Source: Cyclobacteriaceae bacterium (GTDB taxonomy: Bacteria > Bacteroidota > Bacteroidia > Cytophagales > Cyclobacteriaceae). From it: a stretch of 64,000 nucleotides of DNA. Positions within the stretch are counted from its first letter, which is position 1. Each line of letters opens with the position of its first letter. The position numbers and the translations under genes are program-made. The notes beneath the pieces were generated by a model. That model had not been told where the DNA came from. It searched no databases and worked only from the letters and a program-made list of their open reading frames with translations. The DNA is taken from positions 310,001-374,000 of the forward strand of contig JANQSI010000009.1 of assembly GCA_028284125.1 (NCBI GenBank). The letters are read 5' to 3'. Shown here piece by piece: positions 8,583 to 19,514 of the stretch.

Positions 8583-9586
8583 CTGGAAATTTTGAGACGT
8601 AAAATTAAATAAAAAAGCAAGCTGAAAATACCAGATGCAAACAATAAATGCATGGGTTGAGCCCAAAATGGAAAGCTAAACTCAGCCATAAGTATACCAG
8701 TGATTGCACTAGTAATTACAAGACCAAGTAATAAGCTTGACGGCAGTTTAAGTGTATTTATTTCCCACCTTATAATCAGTACAAAAATGGCTCCAACACT
8801 TAGCAGTACAATCCATGAATAAGAGCGATGGATTAGAAATACTGTCGTTAAGCTATTGACCCAACTAGATCGACTAGATTCACCAACAAGCAATCCGTCA
8901 ATAATGTGTCTAACTTCCGTTCCAAGTATAATTTGTGGCATAAACAACAGGAATGCTATTAAAACAACCAAATACAGTGTTTTGTTTTTAATCTTCTCCA
9001 TTCCTCTAGCCCTTACTTGCATCCATATAAGCAATGCCACAATTAGCAGTGCCAAGAGCATATGAAAAGTGATGAACCCTTTCAGTAGATTCGTTGACAC
9101 AACAAGCGAACCAACCCATCCCTGGAATCCAGTAAGCAAAAAAATGATGACTCCCACAGCAGGAATCCATCTATTCCCTTTAATAGAAAATGCCCATATC
9201 ATATTAAGAAATACAAGCAAACCAATAAGTACACCCACCAAACGGTTGATGTATTCAATCCAGGCTTTCGATACACTAAACTCATGTTCAATCTGAACAG
9301 CCGGATCGGTTAGAATTTGATTGCTCAAGCCCTCGTATCCGAGTGATGTAAAAATAGAAGCCAAACGTACGTTTTTCGCTAACCTCTGCTGCTTGAAAAT
9401 TTCGAGATAATTATAAGGTAATTGATCAGAAGATGTTGGTGGAACATAGCTCCCGAAACACTTTGGCCAGTCGGGACATCCCATTCCCGCTCCCATACTT
9501 CGAACGATAGAACCAACAAGGATCAGTACAAGTACTGATCCTAGGGTTATTGCATTAATTTTTAAAAATAGATTTTTTCTAATCAT
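8579..9586 (-). CDS. ctaA: Heme A synthase (COX15/CtaA family)
   Basis: 335 residues with about eight transmembrane helices in two similar halves. It converts heme O to heme A for the oxidase. Family marks include VGSIVRSMGAGMGCPDWPKCFG at the first helix and loop, EFSVSKAWIEYINRLVG with the conserved Glu and His region, TFHMLLALLIVAL, and LIHRSYSWIVLL in the second half. A long insert (about residues 50-100) precedes the second helix, as in Bacteroidota members. It overlaps cox subunit I by eight bases and ctaB at TTGA. Confidence 0.9.
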   Translation of the reverse strand: MIRKNLFLKINAITLGSVLVLILVGSIVRSMGAGMGCPDWPKCFGSYVPPTSSDQLPYNYLEIFKQQRLAKNVRLASIFTSLGYEGLSNQILTDPAVQIEHEFSVSKAWIEYINRLVGVLIGLLVFLNMIWAFSIKGNRWIPAVGVIIFLLTGFQGWVGSLVVSTNLLKGFITFHMLLALLIVALLIWMQVRARGMEKIKNKTLYLVVLIAFLLFMPQIILGTEVRHIIDGLLVGESSRSSWVNSLTTVFLIHRSYSWIVLLSVGAIFVLIIRWEINTLKLPSSLLLGLVITSAITGILMAEFSFPFWAQPMHLLFASGIFSLLFYLILRLKISS

Positions 9587-11450
9587 CCACTTTCTTAAAT
9601 CCAGTCAGATCTTCGTTCTTCGCTAGTTCATTCTCATGATCCAAATTGGATTCCGGAGTGTGTGAATAAGGAGTGGTCTGAGGAATGAAATCATCAGGAG
9701 CTCCAGGTTTGCTATAGTCGTATGGCCAACGGTACACCTTAGGAATAGCCCCAGGCCAGTTCCCGTGTTCAGGGAATCTAGGTGTTGTCCACTCAAGTGT
9801 GTTCGATTTCCATGGATTTGCAGGTGCCAGTTTACCTCTGAAAATACTGTAGAAGAAATTGAACAAGAAGATAAACTGAGCAGATAACGTAAGAATTGCA
9901 GCAATACTTACAAGTGCATTCAGATCAGCAAATCCACTGAACGTGTCAAATGAAGTGAATGCGTAATATCTTCTAGGAAATCCAGCTATTCCAATATAAT
10001 GAAGTGGGAAAAACACCAGGTATACACCGACGAAAGTCAGCCAGAAATGCACCTTACCTAACTTGTCGTTCATCATTCTACCAAACATTTTCGGGAACCA
10101 GTGATAAACACCAGCCAACATTCCGAAGAATGCAGCACTTCCCATTACTAAATGGAAGTGAGCCACTACAAAATAAGTATCGTGCAAATGAATATCTAGT
10201 ACCGAGTTACCGAGGAACAATCCAGTTACTCCTCCAGAGATGAAGAAAGAAACAAGTCCAATCGAGAACAACATACCTGGAGTAAATACAATATTGCCCT
10301 TCCACAATGTTGTGATATAGTTAAACGCCTTTATTGCTGAAGGTACAGCGATAATCAACGTCAGGATTGTAAAGATTGAACCAAGGAAAGGATTCATTCC
10401 TGTAATGAACATATGGTGTGCCCATACAATAAAAGACAAGAACCCAATTCCCAACATAGAGCCTATCATGGCTTTATAACCGAAAATAGGTTTTCTGGAA
10501 TTGGTAGAAATGATTTCTGAGGTAATTCCTAATGCCGGAAGTATTACAATGTAAACTTCAGGGTGTCCTAAGAACCAAAACAAGTGTTGAAACAAAATTG
10601 GACTTCCACCTAAATGAGGAAGAGCCTCTCCAGCTATGTAAATATCTGAAAGGTAAAAACTAGTACCGAGTGAACGATCAAATATCAATAGCAAAGCGGC
10701 AGAAAATAGAACTGGAAAAGAAAGCAGTCCCAAAATTGCAGTAATGAAGAACGCCCAAATAGTCAAAGGAAGCCTCGAGAAAGACATTCCCTCAGTTCTA
10801 AGGTTTATGACTGTCGTTATGTAGTTAATACCTCCAAGTAGCGTCGATACGATAAAAAGCGCCATTGATACCAACCACAATGTCATACCCATTCCCGAGC
10901 CAGACATGGCTTGAGGAAGCGCACTCAATGGTGGATAAATGGTCCAACCACCACTTGCAGGTCCAGTTTCAATGAAAATAGAAATGAACATGACCAAACC
11001 AGACAAGAAAAAGAACCAGTAGGAAAGCATGTTCATGAAACCAGAGGCCATATCTCTAGCACCGCATTGCAGAGGAATTAGGAAGTTCGAGAATGTTCCA
11101 CTCAATCCAGCAGTCAATACGAAGAAGACCATTATAGTACCGTGCATGGTCACTAGAGCCAGGTAAAACTCCTGATCCAATTGTCCTTCAGGAGTAATCC
11201 ATTGACCTAGTACAGGACGTAACCATTCAAGTTGAAATTCAGGGAATCCAAGTTGGAGTCTGAATATCACTGACATTATTCCACCAATCAACGCCCAGAA
11301 AATACCCGTGATCAAAAATTGCTTAGCAATGATCTTATGATCAGTTGAAAAAATATACTTTGTTACGAAACTCTGCGCATGATCATGCTCTTCATGGTGA
11401 TCATCGTGACCTTCAATATCTTGCTGTAATTGTATATCTGTTACTGACAT
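9579..11450 (-). CDS. Cytochrome c oxidase subunit I
   Basis: 623 residues and twelve or more helices; the catalytic heme-copper subunit. Visible ligands: TMHGTIMVFF (low-spin heme His), WFLGHPEVYIVILPALG (CuB His, cross-linked Tyr and the Glu of the proton path), AHHMFITGM (two CuB His), and HDTYFVVAHFHLVMG (heme a3 and heme a ligands). The GHPEVY form marks an A1-type oxidase. The N-terminal tail holds a His/Asp/Glu-rich run (EGHDDHHEEHDHAQ, residues 13-26). It is eight bases downstream of subunit II. Confidence 0.96.
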   Translation of the reverse strand: MSVTDIQLQQDIEGHDDHHEEHDHAQSFVTKYIFSTDHKIIAKQFLITGIFWALIGGIMSVIFRLQLGFPEFQLEWLRPVLGQWITPEGQLDQEFYLALVTMHGTIMVFFVLTAGLSGTFSNFLIPLQCGARDMASGFMNMLSYWFFFLSGLVMFISIFIETGPASGGWTIYPPLSALPQAMSGSGMGMTLWLVSMALFIVSTLLGGINYITTVINLRTEGMSFSRLPLTIWAFFITAILGLLSFPVLFSAALLLIFDRSLGTSFYLSDIYIAGEALPHLGGSPILFQHLFWFLGHPEVYIVILPALGITSEIISTNSRKPIFGYKAMIGSMLGIGFLSFIVWAHHMFITGMNPFLGSIFTILTLIIAVPSAIKAFNYITTLWKGNIVFTPGMLFSIGLVSFFISGGVTGLFLGNSVLDIHLHDTYFVVAHFHLVMGSAAFFGMLAGVYHWFPKMFGRMMNDKLGKVHFWLTFVGVYLVFFPLHYIGIAGFPRRYYAFTSFDTFSGFADLNALVSIAAILTLSAQFIFLFNFFYSIFRGKLAPANPWKSNTLEWTTPRFPEHGNWPGAIPKVYRWPYDYSKPGAPDDFIPQTTPYSHTPESNLDHENELAKNEDLTGFKKVDD

Positions 11451-11458
11451 CTTATTTC

Positions 11459-12550
11459 TTATTTAGAACTGCCTTGGGCAGAACTGTTTACTTCATCCTC
11501 AATAATTTCAATTCCGGAAGCAATAATTGCAGCCTCCTTTAAGTCCTTAGGAACCTGAGCTAAGTAGTTCGGATTCTGCTTCAACCAAGTATTTTCTTGT
11601 TGTTCCTTATACCATGAATCGTACTCATCTTGCTCAAGAACAGTTATAATGCCTTTCATTCCGAAGTGACTCTTCCCGCAGATCTTGTTACAAACCAACT
11701 CATAGTTAAAGTCCGGATTGCCTGTTTGTTCACGCATTTCAGCGGTGGATACAGTTGGGACAAACCAGAATTGAGTCGGCAAGCCAGGAACTGCATTCAT
11801 CTGCATTCTGAAGTGTGGATTGTAGACACTATGGATTACATCTCGTCCTCGAATTTTCAGAAGTACAGGCTTTCCTTTAGGAATCACCAGCTGTGTTGGC
11901 ATGAAATCATCATGACCTCTTCTATCAGATAGGTCAAGGCCAACCTGATTTATGGCATCAATTTTTCTGAAGTCAACATCACCCAGGTTTCCATCTTTTC
12001 CTGGGTATCTAAATGCCCACGCAAATTGATAACCCATTACCTCTACAACCTCAGCGTTTTCAGGAGCAGGTCCTGTGATCTTACTCCATTCCTTTAAGCC
12101 CGAAATAATCAACCAGGCAAGAACAATAGCCGGGACAATTGTCCAGACCATTTCAAGTGTATTATTATGTGGATAGTAATGTGCTTTATTTTCCTTCTTA
12201 TATCTGTATTTAAAAGAAAACCCGAATAAGAAGATCTGGGTAACGATAAATACAAATACCGTAATCACCATTGTGATCCAAAACAGCCGCTCAGTGATAT
12301 GACCGTGTTCAGAGGTAATTGGTAAATTATAATTATCAAATTCAGTTCTTGAGTAATAGAAGAATCCGATAATTCCGAGTATTAAGAATAGAACAAGAAG
12401 TGCTCCCTGTGCAGAATTACCAGACGGGACATTAGAATCCGTGTCTTTCTTCTTAGGTTTAACTACATCCACCAAATTGGTCACTCGAAATACGGTAATC
12501 AACACCGCTAAAACGAGAACAACTGCAACTACTATTATTAAATTAAGCAT
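11459..12550 (-). CDS. Cytochrome c oxidase subunit II
   Basis: 363 residues. Hydrophobic helices at the N-terminus are followed by a periplasmic cupredoxin domain carrying the CuA site: His in VIHSVYNPHF, then ELVCNKICGKSHFGMKG with C-x3-C, His and Met. The CuA centre receives electrons from a cytochrome c. There is no fused cytochrome c domain, so the donor is probably ActE or a separate protein. An unusual N-terminal part has an extra helix and a lysine-rich stretch (VKPKKKD). It follows actF by 13 bases. Confidence 0.95.
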   Translation of the reverse strand: MLNLIIVVAVVLVLAVLITVFRVTNLVDVVKPKKKDTDSNVPSGNSAQGALLVLFLILGIIGFFYYSRTEFDNYNLPITSEHGHITERLFWITMVITVFVFIVTQIFLFGFSFKYRYKKENKAHYYPHNNTLEMVWTIVPAIVLAWLIISGLKEWSKITGPAPENAEVVEVMGYQFAWAFRYPGKDGNLGDVDFRKIDAINQVGLDLSDRRGHDDFMPTQLVIPKGKPVLLKIRGRDVIHSVYNPHFRMQMNAVPGLPTQFWFVPTVSTAEMREQTGNPDFNYELVCNKICGKSHFGMKGIITVLEQDEYDSWYKEQQENTWLKQNPNYLAQVPKDLKEAAIIASGIEIIEDEVNSSAQGSSK

Positions 12551-12563
12551 AACCTATCTCTAC

Positions 12564-13907
12564 TTAAATATGATGATGTAAACTTTCTTGTAACATTGGA
12601 TGGTTCTTAGCAAACAAAGGTGCCTTAGCCAATGAACCAAGAACAACGTATAAGAATGCACTGAAGTAAACCAATATTAAACCTATTTCAAGGAATCCAA
12701 AAGAGCCATTGTTACCTAGCGTTCCCGGAGTAACCATCAGATAAAAATCTAACCAGTGACCAAAAACGACAATAGGACAAACAACTTTCAATATTCTTGC
12801 ATGCCGTTTTGAATCCCTTGTCATTAGTAACAAAAACGGCAAGAAAAAGTTAAGTATTAAATTCAAATAAAATACTGGAGCATAATGTCCCTTCCATCGC
12901 TCCATAAAGTAAACCGTCTCTTCAGGAATGTGTGCATAGTAAATCAACATGAATTGAGAGAACCATACGTACGTCCAGAAGATTGAAAACGCAAACACGA
13001 ACTTCCCAAGATCATGGATATGGTTTTGGTTGACAATAGATAAGTAACCATTGTCCTTCAACATAATTACAATAAACAATGTCAACGCTAATCCTGCCAC
13101 CCACCAGCTTGCAAAGTTGTACCATCCAAACATGGTACTGAACCAATGTGTATCGATTGACATTACCCAATCCCATGCTGCCATTGAGGAAGAAACCGCA
13201 AAGAAAACGAGGAAGAAAGCAGAAACGGATCTCATCTTGTACCAAGTATTCGATCCACCATCTATGTCCTCTTGAAAGGCAAGCTTTCTCAATTGTCTAA
13301 AAAACAGATACCAAACAGCAAAAAAGATGACCATTCTTCCAACGAAGAAGATTGGGAATGCACCACCTTCTAAAGGCCAGAAAAAGTAAGCTGCTTTCCC
13401 TTTTATAATTTCATCACCACCTTCCTCAGCGTATAAACTTGAATGTGTCCAATGGAAAATGTCATGGCCAGCAACAAAGAACATTACTACCATTAATAAA
13501 AATGCAATTGGAAGCCAAGATCCAAAAGCCAACGGTATTCTTTTTATACCAGCTGACCAACCAGCTTGAGCAGCATATTGAATTGCAAAGAAAAATACGC
13601 CAATGATCGCCAGACCGCCGAAGAACACGTTGTTAATCCAGATTCCAGCGAAGAGCCTTTTCACAGGGCTAAAACCACCATGATGGTCATCAGAATCTCC
13701 ATGCCCACCGTCTCCATATGGTTCTTCATCATGGCTATCCGCAACAGCCTCTACATCATCATGACCTCCCCCATGATCTCCATGTCCGTGTCCACCCGAT
13801 CCCATAGTAAAATATCCTAGGGCGGTAAGAACTATGCCAGCCACCAAAATGATCATTAAAGTCTTTTTGGCTTTTTGAGTAAATTCAAATCTCTCTTCTG
13901 ATACCAT
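12564..13907 (-). CDS. actF: Alternative Complex III subunit ActF (quinone-binding-type membrane subunit)
   Basis: 447 residues with about ten transmembrane helices, homologous in layout to the ActC/NrfD fold but shorter at the quinol site. Conserved segments include VAGHDIFHWTH, YFFWPLEGGAFPIFFVGRM, MAAWDWVMSIDTHWFSTMFGWYNF and the closing FLYVVLGSLAKAPLFAKNHP. Residues 40-76 form a His/Gly/Asp-rich periplasmic-side segment with eight histidines. ActF is the last gene of the act set and lies next to cytochrome oxidase genes, as in other Bacteroidota. Confidence 0.92.
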   Translation of the reverse strand: MVSEERFEFTQKAKKTLMIILVAGIVLTALGYFTMGSGGHGHGDHGGGHDDVEAVADSHDEEPYGDGGHGDSDDHHGGFSPVKRLFAGIWINNVFFGGLAIIGVFFFAIQYAAQAGWSAGIKRIPLAFGSWLPIAFLLMVVMFFVAGHDIFHWTHSSLYAEEGGDEIIKGKAAYFFWPLEGGAFPIFFVGRMVIFFAVWYLFFRQLRKLAFQEDIDGGSNTWYKMRSVSAFFLVFFAVSSSMAAWDWVMSIDTHWFSTMFGWYNFASWWVAGLALTLFIVIMLKDNGYLSIVNQNHIHDLGKFVFAFSIFWTYVWFSQFMLIYYAHIPEETVYFMERWKGHYAPVFYLNLILNFFLPFLLLMTRDSKRHARILKVVCPIVVFGHWLDFYLMVTPGTLGNNGSFGFLEIGLILVYFSAFLYVVLGSLAKAPLFAKNHPMLQESLHHHI

Positions 13908-13913
13908 AGTATC

Positions 13914-14540
13914 CTATTTCTTTTGAAGTTCTTTTACATACCTGGCAATTCTCCATCGATCTTCAGGACTAACCTGAGATCCATGAGCGCCCATCAAACC
14001 TTTTCCATATGTAATGACATGGAAAATATGCCCCTCAGAAATCTCTAAATATGCGGCTCCATTCAAATTAGCTACACCGGCATAAGCCTCAGCTACTTTT
14101 CCATCACCGGCTCCACCCGCTCCATGACAATGCAGACAATAACTGTCATATAATTCCTTCCCTTTCTTAACTACACTTTCATCATCCACTGCTAATGGAC
14201 TTTCAACCAGAGCGGCGGTTTCCAAATCATCAACTGTGTATCTGTAAGGTAGAGGTTGACCTCTTCTAACCGTGTTAGCAACAGGCTTTCGCATCGTCAT
14301 GTTGTAAGGGTTGTAAGGATTGGAATTGTAAAATTCTCCATGTCCATCCTCATCGTTAGAATCTAACCAGTTTCCAGCGTCTTCATCAACAATTTGAGTC
14401 AAAGGCTCATACGAAGTAGCATGATACATCTGTGGAGAATATTCCAAGCCAGTATCATTTTCTCCAGCTGCACATGAGATCAAAAATGATCCGGCTGCAA
14501 GAAAAGCCATATAATTAAAAGTCGTCTTTAACATTCTCAT
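13914..14540 (-). CDS. actE: Alternative Complex III subunit ActE, monoheme cytochrome c lipoprotein
   Basis: 208 residues. The N-terminus is a lipoprotein signal with a lipobox SFLISC, so it is likely anchored through lipid on the periplasmic face. A single heme motif CLHCH lies near residue 137, with a possible Met ligand in the GLMGAHG segment. The segment MYHATSYEPLTQIV and NPYNMTMRKPVANTVRRG is typical of the ActE N-terminal half. It probably hands electrons to the CuA site of the oxidase encoded just downstream. It overlaps actD by four bases. Confidence 0.92.
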   Translation of the reverse strand: MRMLKTTFNYMAFLAAGSFLISCAAGENDTGLEYSPQMYHATSYEPLTQIVDEDAGNWLDSNDEDGHGEFYNSNPYNPYNMTMRKPVANTVRRGQPLPYRYTVDDLETAALVESPLAVDDESVVKKGKELYDSYCLHCHGAGGAGDGKVAEAYAGVANLNGAAYLEISEGHIFHVITYGKGLMGAHGSQVSPEDRWRIARYVKELQKK

Positions 14541-15064
14541 TCAAATGTTTTGTTGTTTACTTCCGAAGCACCACTACCGTCTACAATTTGCTTAATTTCA
14601 GCTTCGTCTAAATCGTTCTTATCAAGATCAATCGCCATCACATGCTTATCGTCCGTGATTCTGATATCATAAATCCTTGGACGACCCCACGGTTTCAAAT
14701 TACTAACTCCGAAAAAGGTTCCTACCATGCCAAATGCTGCAAGCAAAACCGTCATTTCGAATGTTACTGGAATAAATGAAGGAATCGGGATGAAATCCTT
14801 TCCACCAATAATCATTGGCCAATCAACTCCCATCATTCCTATTTGCATCGTCAATGCCAGTGAAGTTCCGGTTATTCCAAACATGAAGGCGGCTACCGAC
14901 AACCAGCTTCTTTTATAACCTAAAGCATCTTCTATTCCGTGAACAGGAAATGGTGAATAAACCTCTTCGATCTTCACTCCCTTTTCCCTGACATCTTTGA
15001 TGGCATCCATCAATACGTCTTCATCCTCATAGACACCAAGTACGTAATTCGTTCCTTGCGACAT
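14537..15064 (-). CDS. actD: Alternative Complex III subunit ActD (DUF3341)
   Basis: 175 residues with two transmembrane helices. It has the DUF3341 pattern: an N-terminal cytoplasmic domain with VYEDEDVLMDAIKDVREKG and YSPFPVHGIEDALG, then paired helices flanking FIPIPSFIPVTFEMTVL, and the C-terminal RIYDIRITDDKHVMAID. ActD is a structural membrane subunit of Alternative Complex III. It starts two bases after the actC stop. Confidence 0.93.
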   Translation of the reverse strand: MSQGTNYVLGVYEDEDVLMDAIKDVREKGVKIEEVYSPFPVHGIEDALGYKRSWLSVAAFMFGITGTSLALTMQIGMMGVDWPMIIGGKDFIPIPSFIPVTFEMTVLLAAFGMVGTFFGVSNLKPWGRPRIYDIRITDDKHVMAIDLDKNDLDEAEIKQIVDGSGASEVNNKTFE

Positions 15065-15066
15065 AT

Positions 15067-16428
15067 TTATTTCTTTTGTCCGGTTGCTTTAATAATACTT
15101 TTTACTTCCGCCATATTGATCACCGGGAAAAACTTAGCGAACAAGAAGAACGCTGTGAAAAATACCCCGAATGAAAATACGTAGGTTCCAATATCCACTG
15201 CAGTTGGATAGAACATCGCCCAACTTGATGGTAAGAAATCTCGGTGCAATGAAGTCACAATGATCACAAATCGCTCAAACCACATTCCAATATTCACAAT
15301 GATTGAGATCACGAATGTTGCAGCAAGGTTGGTTCTAATTTTCTTAAACCAGAATAGCTGCGGCGAGATCACATTACAAGTCATCATTGACCAATAAGCC
15401 CACCAGTATGGTCCTGTAGCTCTATTAATAAATGCATATTGCTCGGCTTCTACACCAGAATACCATGCGATGAAGAATTCGGTGATATACGCGATTCCTA
15501 CAATAGAGCCAGTAACGATGATGATGATGTTCATCATCTCAATGTGTTCAATGGTAATGTAATCCTCTAGCTTGTAAACCTTCCGTGTTACTAATAGAAG
15601 TGTCAATACCATCGCAAATCCCGAGAAGATCGCTCCTGCCACAAAGTATGGTGGGAATATCGTGGTATGCCATCCTGGAATAACTGAGGTGGCAAAGTCA
15701 AATGATACAATAGTGTGAACCGAAAGTACAAGTGGAGTAGCAAGGCCTGCTAGTACAAGGGCTACTGTTTCGTAATGGCTCCATGTCTTAGCACCTCCTG
15801 TCCATCCGAAGCTTAATGCTCCATAAATAGCTTTAGAAACTTTGTTTGTCGCTCGGTCTCTGATGGAGGCAAAATCCGGGATTAAACCAATATACCAGAA
15901 GACTAAAGAAACAGAGAAATAAGTCGATATCGCGAAAACGTCCCATAGTAGCGGAGAGTTAAAATTCACCCAAAGTGATCCAAAAGTGTTAGGTAGAGGG
16001 AACATCCAGTAGAATGCTAACCAAGGTCTTCCTGTATGGAGAATTGGGAATAATGCCGCACAGATAACCGCAAAAATGGTCATAGCCTCTGCCGCTCTGT
16101 TGATTGACATTCTCCATCTCTGTCTAAACAGCAATAGAATGGCAGAAATCAGTGTTCCTGCGTGACCAATACCAACCCACCATACAAAGTTGGTGATATC
16201 CCAGGCCCAACCAACGGTCTTGTTGAGACCCCACATACCGATCCCGTTCCAAAGTAGTAGGTAGACTGCATATGCCCCGACAGCCAATAAGGCTAGGGAG
16301 ATGGCCATCGCCATCATCCACAATTTAGTGGGCTTCTCTTCTACTCTACTGCATATATCCTGCGTAACATCATGGACGGTCTTTCCACCTGTTACTAAGG
16401 GTATTCTTACTTCTGATTCTGCATGCAT
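15067..16428 (-). CDS. actC: Alternative Complex III subunit ActC (NrfD-like quinol-oxidising subunit)
   Basis: 453 residues with about ten helices of the NrfD/PsrC fold. It holds the family segments [71 protein letters not shown] and [13 protein letters not shown]. The first and third contain the His and Asp residues linked to the quinol site in ActC. Start ATG overlaps the actB stop as TAATG. A codon run of isoleucine ([10 protein letters not shown]) is only a transmembrane helix. Confidence 0.95.
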   Translation of the reverse strand: MHAESEVRIPLVTGGKTVHDVTQDICSRVEEKPTKLWMMAMAISLALLAVGAYAVYLLLWNGIGMWGLNKTVGWAWDITNFVWWVGIGHAGTLISAILLLFRQRWRMSINRAAEAMTIFAVICAALFPILHTGRPWLAFYWMFPLPNTFGSLWVNFNSPLLWDVFAISTYFSVSLVFWYIGLIPDFASIRDRATNKVSKAIYGALSFGWTGGAKTWSHYETVALVLAGLATPLVLSVHTIVSFDFATSVIPGWHTTIFPPYFVAGAIFSGFAMVLTLLLVTRKVYKLEDYITIEHIEMMNIIIIVTGSIVGIAYITEFFIAWYSGVEAEQYAFINRATGPYWWAYWSMMTCNVISPQLFWFKKIRTNLAATFVISIIVNIGMWFERFVIIVTSLHRDFLPSSWAMFYPTAVDIGTYVFSFGVFFTAFFLFAKFFPVINMAEVKSIIKATGQKK

Positions 16429-19400
16429 TATGCTTCGACTTTATCGTTTTCGTCTTTGTTTCTAACCTTAGTCAAATACCACACATTCGGCATCACTCTC
16501 AACTCTTCCAACACGTGGTATGCTCTTTGTTCTTTTGCTTCTACACCTTTCTCTAACTCGTTGATCTTAAGTTTCTTGTAAATCTTGCTATTCGGATCTT
16601 TCATATCGCCGAAGGTCAATGCATCCGCTGGACATGCTTTGACACATGCAGTGGTAATCTCTCCATCCTTCGGCCTTCTAGACTCTTTCTTAGCCTGAAG
16701 TTTACCAGCTTGGATTCTTTGAACACAAAGTGAGCATTTCTCCATCACGCCTCTTGATCGTACGGTTACATCAGGATTCAACACCATCTTACCAAGATCA
16801 TTGTTCATGGAAAGGTTGTCACCAAACTGAGCATTGTCGTGGTACTTAAACCAGTTAAATCTTCTTACCTTATAAGGGCAGTTGTTCGCACAATATCTCG
16901 TTCCGACGCATCTGTTGTAAGCCATCATGTTAAGGCCTTCCGTACTGTGCGTAGTAGCAGCTACCGGACACACAGTTTCACAAGGTGCCGCATTACAATG
17001 CTGACACATCATTGGTTGGAATGTAACTTCCGGATTTTCTGCGGCAGCTTCTTTGTTTTCTCTACCCTCATCCCCTCTGCTACTGTAATAACGATCAATC
17101 CTGATCCAGTGCATCTCTCTTCGATTCAACACTTCTTGTTTTCCAACGACAGGGATATTGTTTTCCGTTTGACACGCAATTGTACACGTACCACAACCTG
17201 TGCATGAGTTCAGGTCGACAATCATTCCCCAATGGTGATTATCGTATTTGTGATCTTTCCAAAGGGAAATAGCGTACGGATGTTCCTTACCAGTAGAGGC
17301 AGATATTTTTGGTCTGTATCTTCCTGCTCCAGGATCTTTTTGATATTCCTTAAGAATTGTTTCTTGAATTACCGTCTCTCTTCCTGCGTATGTTTGGCTT
17401 GTTTGAGTCTGTGCTACTTGGTAAGTACCTTCTGCCCCTGAAATTGAAATCCCGTTGCTTGAGTAGTTCAAACCTGAAGAAGTTGAGTTAACTAATTGAT
17501 AAGCATTAACTCCTAGATTATCAGCTACTTTTCCTGCATTAGTTCGACCATAACCTAAAGCTAACCCTACTGTTCCATCCGCCTGTCCAGGTTGAGGAAT
17601 TACCGGCACTTGAAGCGAAGTTCCATTCACAGAAACCGTCACCAATTTTGCGACCATTCTTTCAGGATCGTAATCCAATCCGTTTTCCCTGGCGTATTTT
17701 AAGGAAACTGTCAGGTAGTTGTCCCAACACGCTTTAGTAATCGGATCAGGCATTTCTTGCAACCAAGGGTTGTTGGCGTGAATACCATCGCCTATTGAAT
17801 AGTTTGAGTAAACAACTAACTCAGTTCCTGAGGCTGAACTCGAAACTATATTAGATACTACAGAGGCAACATCTACAGAAATTGAACTAGAGGTTCCTTC
17901 ATTTCCATTTTCATATACTCCGTCATGTAGGCATTTATCCCAGAAACTATCAAAGTTTCCAGTAGCTAATGATGACCAACCAGCTCTAACGAAATCATAA
18001 TAGCTGTCACTGTTTTCTCCCCATCTCAAGAAAGATTCTTGAGCTTGTCTCGTATCGAATATGTTAGATATTGTTGGTTGTGATAAGCTAAGTTGGCCTG
18101 TTACTGGCTCAAAATCATTCCAAGACTCAAGGTAATGATGATCTGGAGCTAGGTACTTGGAAATAGCTGTTGTTTCGTCGTTTCTATCTGAAGTAGAAAT
18201 TGATGTTTTAGCCTTACTAACGTTTGAAGAAATTTCACCTCCCAGCGGATGGTCATAAACTGGGTTGCAGTTGTAGAACACAACCCCACCCACTTGACCT
18301 TGCTTCAACTCGTTGACAAAGTTTGAAAAAGCACTATCGCTTCCTTTTCTAGTGTTGTTAGATTTCGAATTGTCTATCGTAGTTCCGTACGCACCAAGCA
18401 AATCATTGATGGCAATCACTATTTGTTGGACGTTGGAATCATTAGATCCGCTGATAACTATTGAGCTAGCTTTTGAATTCCAAAGATCGTTTGCAGCCTT
18501 TTCAAGTACTACTGAATTATCAACGCTTGAAGTGCTCACAGTACTGACACCGGCCTTCTGAGCCAACAGATTATAAAGGTTAGCTATATATAAACCTTGC
18601 TGAGAAGGTTTGATTGGATCTCGATAGTCTGCGTTAGAACCAGTAAGAGAAAGATTGGACTCAAACGAATACAATCTTGACATTTCTTTTTTGTTATCGT
18701 CAAGCTTCCTTGTTGATGCAAACTGACGATTATTTGAAGTTTGATTAGGCCAGTTTCCGAGAAAATCGGCATCAAACGAAACGATTGTTTTTGCTTTGGA
18801 AAAATCGTGGACCGGGTAAGCTCGATTACCAGTCGCTGTTTCATAGGCATCAAGTGTACCACTCATTGAAACAGGATCGTATTGCACCCATTCGACATTT
18901 CCATATTTTGTGCTGAGAACGTCTATTGCTCGTTGAGTCGATGGGCTACAATTAGAGTAGGAAACAATTACTGTTTTTCCCGTATTAGAAGCCAGTTCCG
19001 CTTTGATTCGGTTATCCAACTCATCCCAAGAGGTATCTTGTCCATCAATCTTCGGACTTTGGATACGTTGTTCATCATACAATGACAAAACCGAAGCTTC
19101 CATTTGCGTTGTAGTACCGCCACCGCTCACCTTAGAGAGATCGTTGCCTTCAATTTTGATTGGACGTCCCTCTCTCGTCTTTACAACGACGCTACATACC
19201 TCATTACCCATTGAATAAGTAGAAGCATAATAATTAGCTACACCTGGATCAACGTCAACTGGTTTATTTACATAAGGAATTGCTTTTCTAACTGGAGCTT
19301 CACATGCAGCCAAGGAAACTGCGGCCATGCCAAAACCCATCATTTTCAAAAAATCCCTTCTGGTAGGATCGCCCTCTTCATTTCCGTTGATCGGCAGGTA

Positions 19401-19490
19401 CTCATGGAATTCTTTTGCTGAACGCTCTTGGAATTCAGGAGTAGCCTCTAACTGTTCGATTCCTTTCCAGTATGTCTTATTCTCTTTCAT
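16428..19490 (-). CDS. actB: Alternative Complex III subunit ActB (molybdopterin-like and iron-sulfur domains)
   Basis: 1020 residues. A twin-arginine motif [12 protein letters not shown] near residue 45 and a following LAAC suggest Tat export and perhaps lipidation. Residues from about 55 to 720 resemble a molybdopterin oxidoreductase domain that in this family carries no cofactor. The C-terminal part holds four iron-sulfur sets: [35 protein letters not shown] and CSLCVQRI with CVKAC. These pass electrons from the quinol site to the hemes of ActA. It lies 24 bases after actA. Confidence 0.95.
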   Translation of the reverse strand: MKENKTYWKGIEQLEATPEFQERSAKEFHEYLPINGNEEGDPTRRDFLKMMGFGMAAVSLAACEAPVRKAIPYVNKPVDVDPGVANYYASTYSMGNEVCSVVVKTREGRPIKIEGNDLSKVSGGGTTTQMEASVLSLYDEQRIQSPKIDGQDTSWDELDNRIKAELASNTGKTVIVSYSNCSPSTQRAIDVLSTKYGNVEWVQYDPVSMSGTLDAYETATGNRAYPVHDFSKAKTIVSFDADFLGNWPNQTSNNRQFASTRKLDDNKKEMSRLYSFESNLSLTGSNADYRDPIKPSQQGLYIANLYNLLAQKAGVSTVSTSSVDNSVVLEKAANDLWNSKASSIVISGSNDSNVQQIVIAINDLLGAYGTTIDNSKSNNTRKGSDSAFSNFVNELKQGQVGGVVFYNCNPVYDHPLGGEISSNVSKAKTSISTSDRNDETTAISKYLAPDHHYLESWNDFEPVTGQLSLSQPTISNIFDTRQAQESFLRWGENSDSYYDFVRAGWSSLATGNFDSFWDKCLHDGVYENGNEGTSSSISVDVASVVSNIVSSSASGTELVVYSNYSIGDGIHANNPWLQEMPDPITKACWDNYLTVSLKYARENGLDYDPERMVAKLVTVSVNGTSLQVPVIPQPGQADGTVGLALGYGRTNAGKVADNLGVNAYQLVNSTSSGLNYSSNGISISGAEGTYQVAQTQTSQTYAGRETVIQETILKEYQKDPGAGRYRPKISASTGKEHPYAISLWKDHKYDNHHWGMIVDLNSCTGCGTCTIACQTENNIPVVGKQEVLNRREMHWIRIDRYYSSRGDEGRENKEAAAENPEVTFQPMMCQHCNAAPCETVCPVAATTHSTEGLNMMAYNRCVGTRYCANNCPYKVRRFNWFKYHDNAQFGDNLSMNNDLGKMVLNPDVTVRSRGVMEKCSLCVQRIQAGKLQAKKESRRPKDGEITTACVKACPADALTFGDMKDPNSKIYKKLKINELEKGVEAKEQRAYHVLEELRVMPNVWYLTKVRNKDENDKVEA

Positions 19491-19514
19491 ATAGATTAGA
19501 TCAGTCGATGAATA

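Noticed and set aside
8583-8666. Longer ctaB start at ATG 8666
   Set aside because: The extra residues lack family match and overlap ctaA; the TTG at 8582 overlaps the ctaA stop and gives the usual length.
16839-17207. Long reverse-strand open frame in actB
   Set aside because: It lies wholly inside the Fe-S region of actB with no family match and is a shadow of a strong coding gene.
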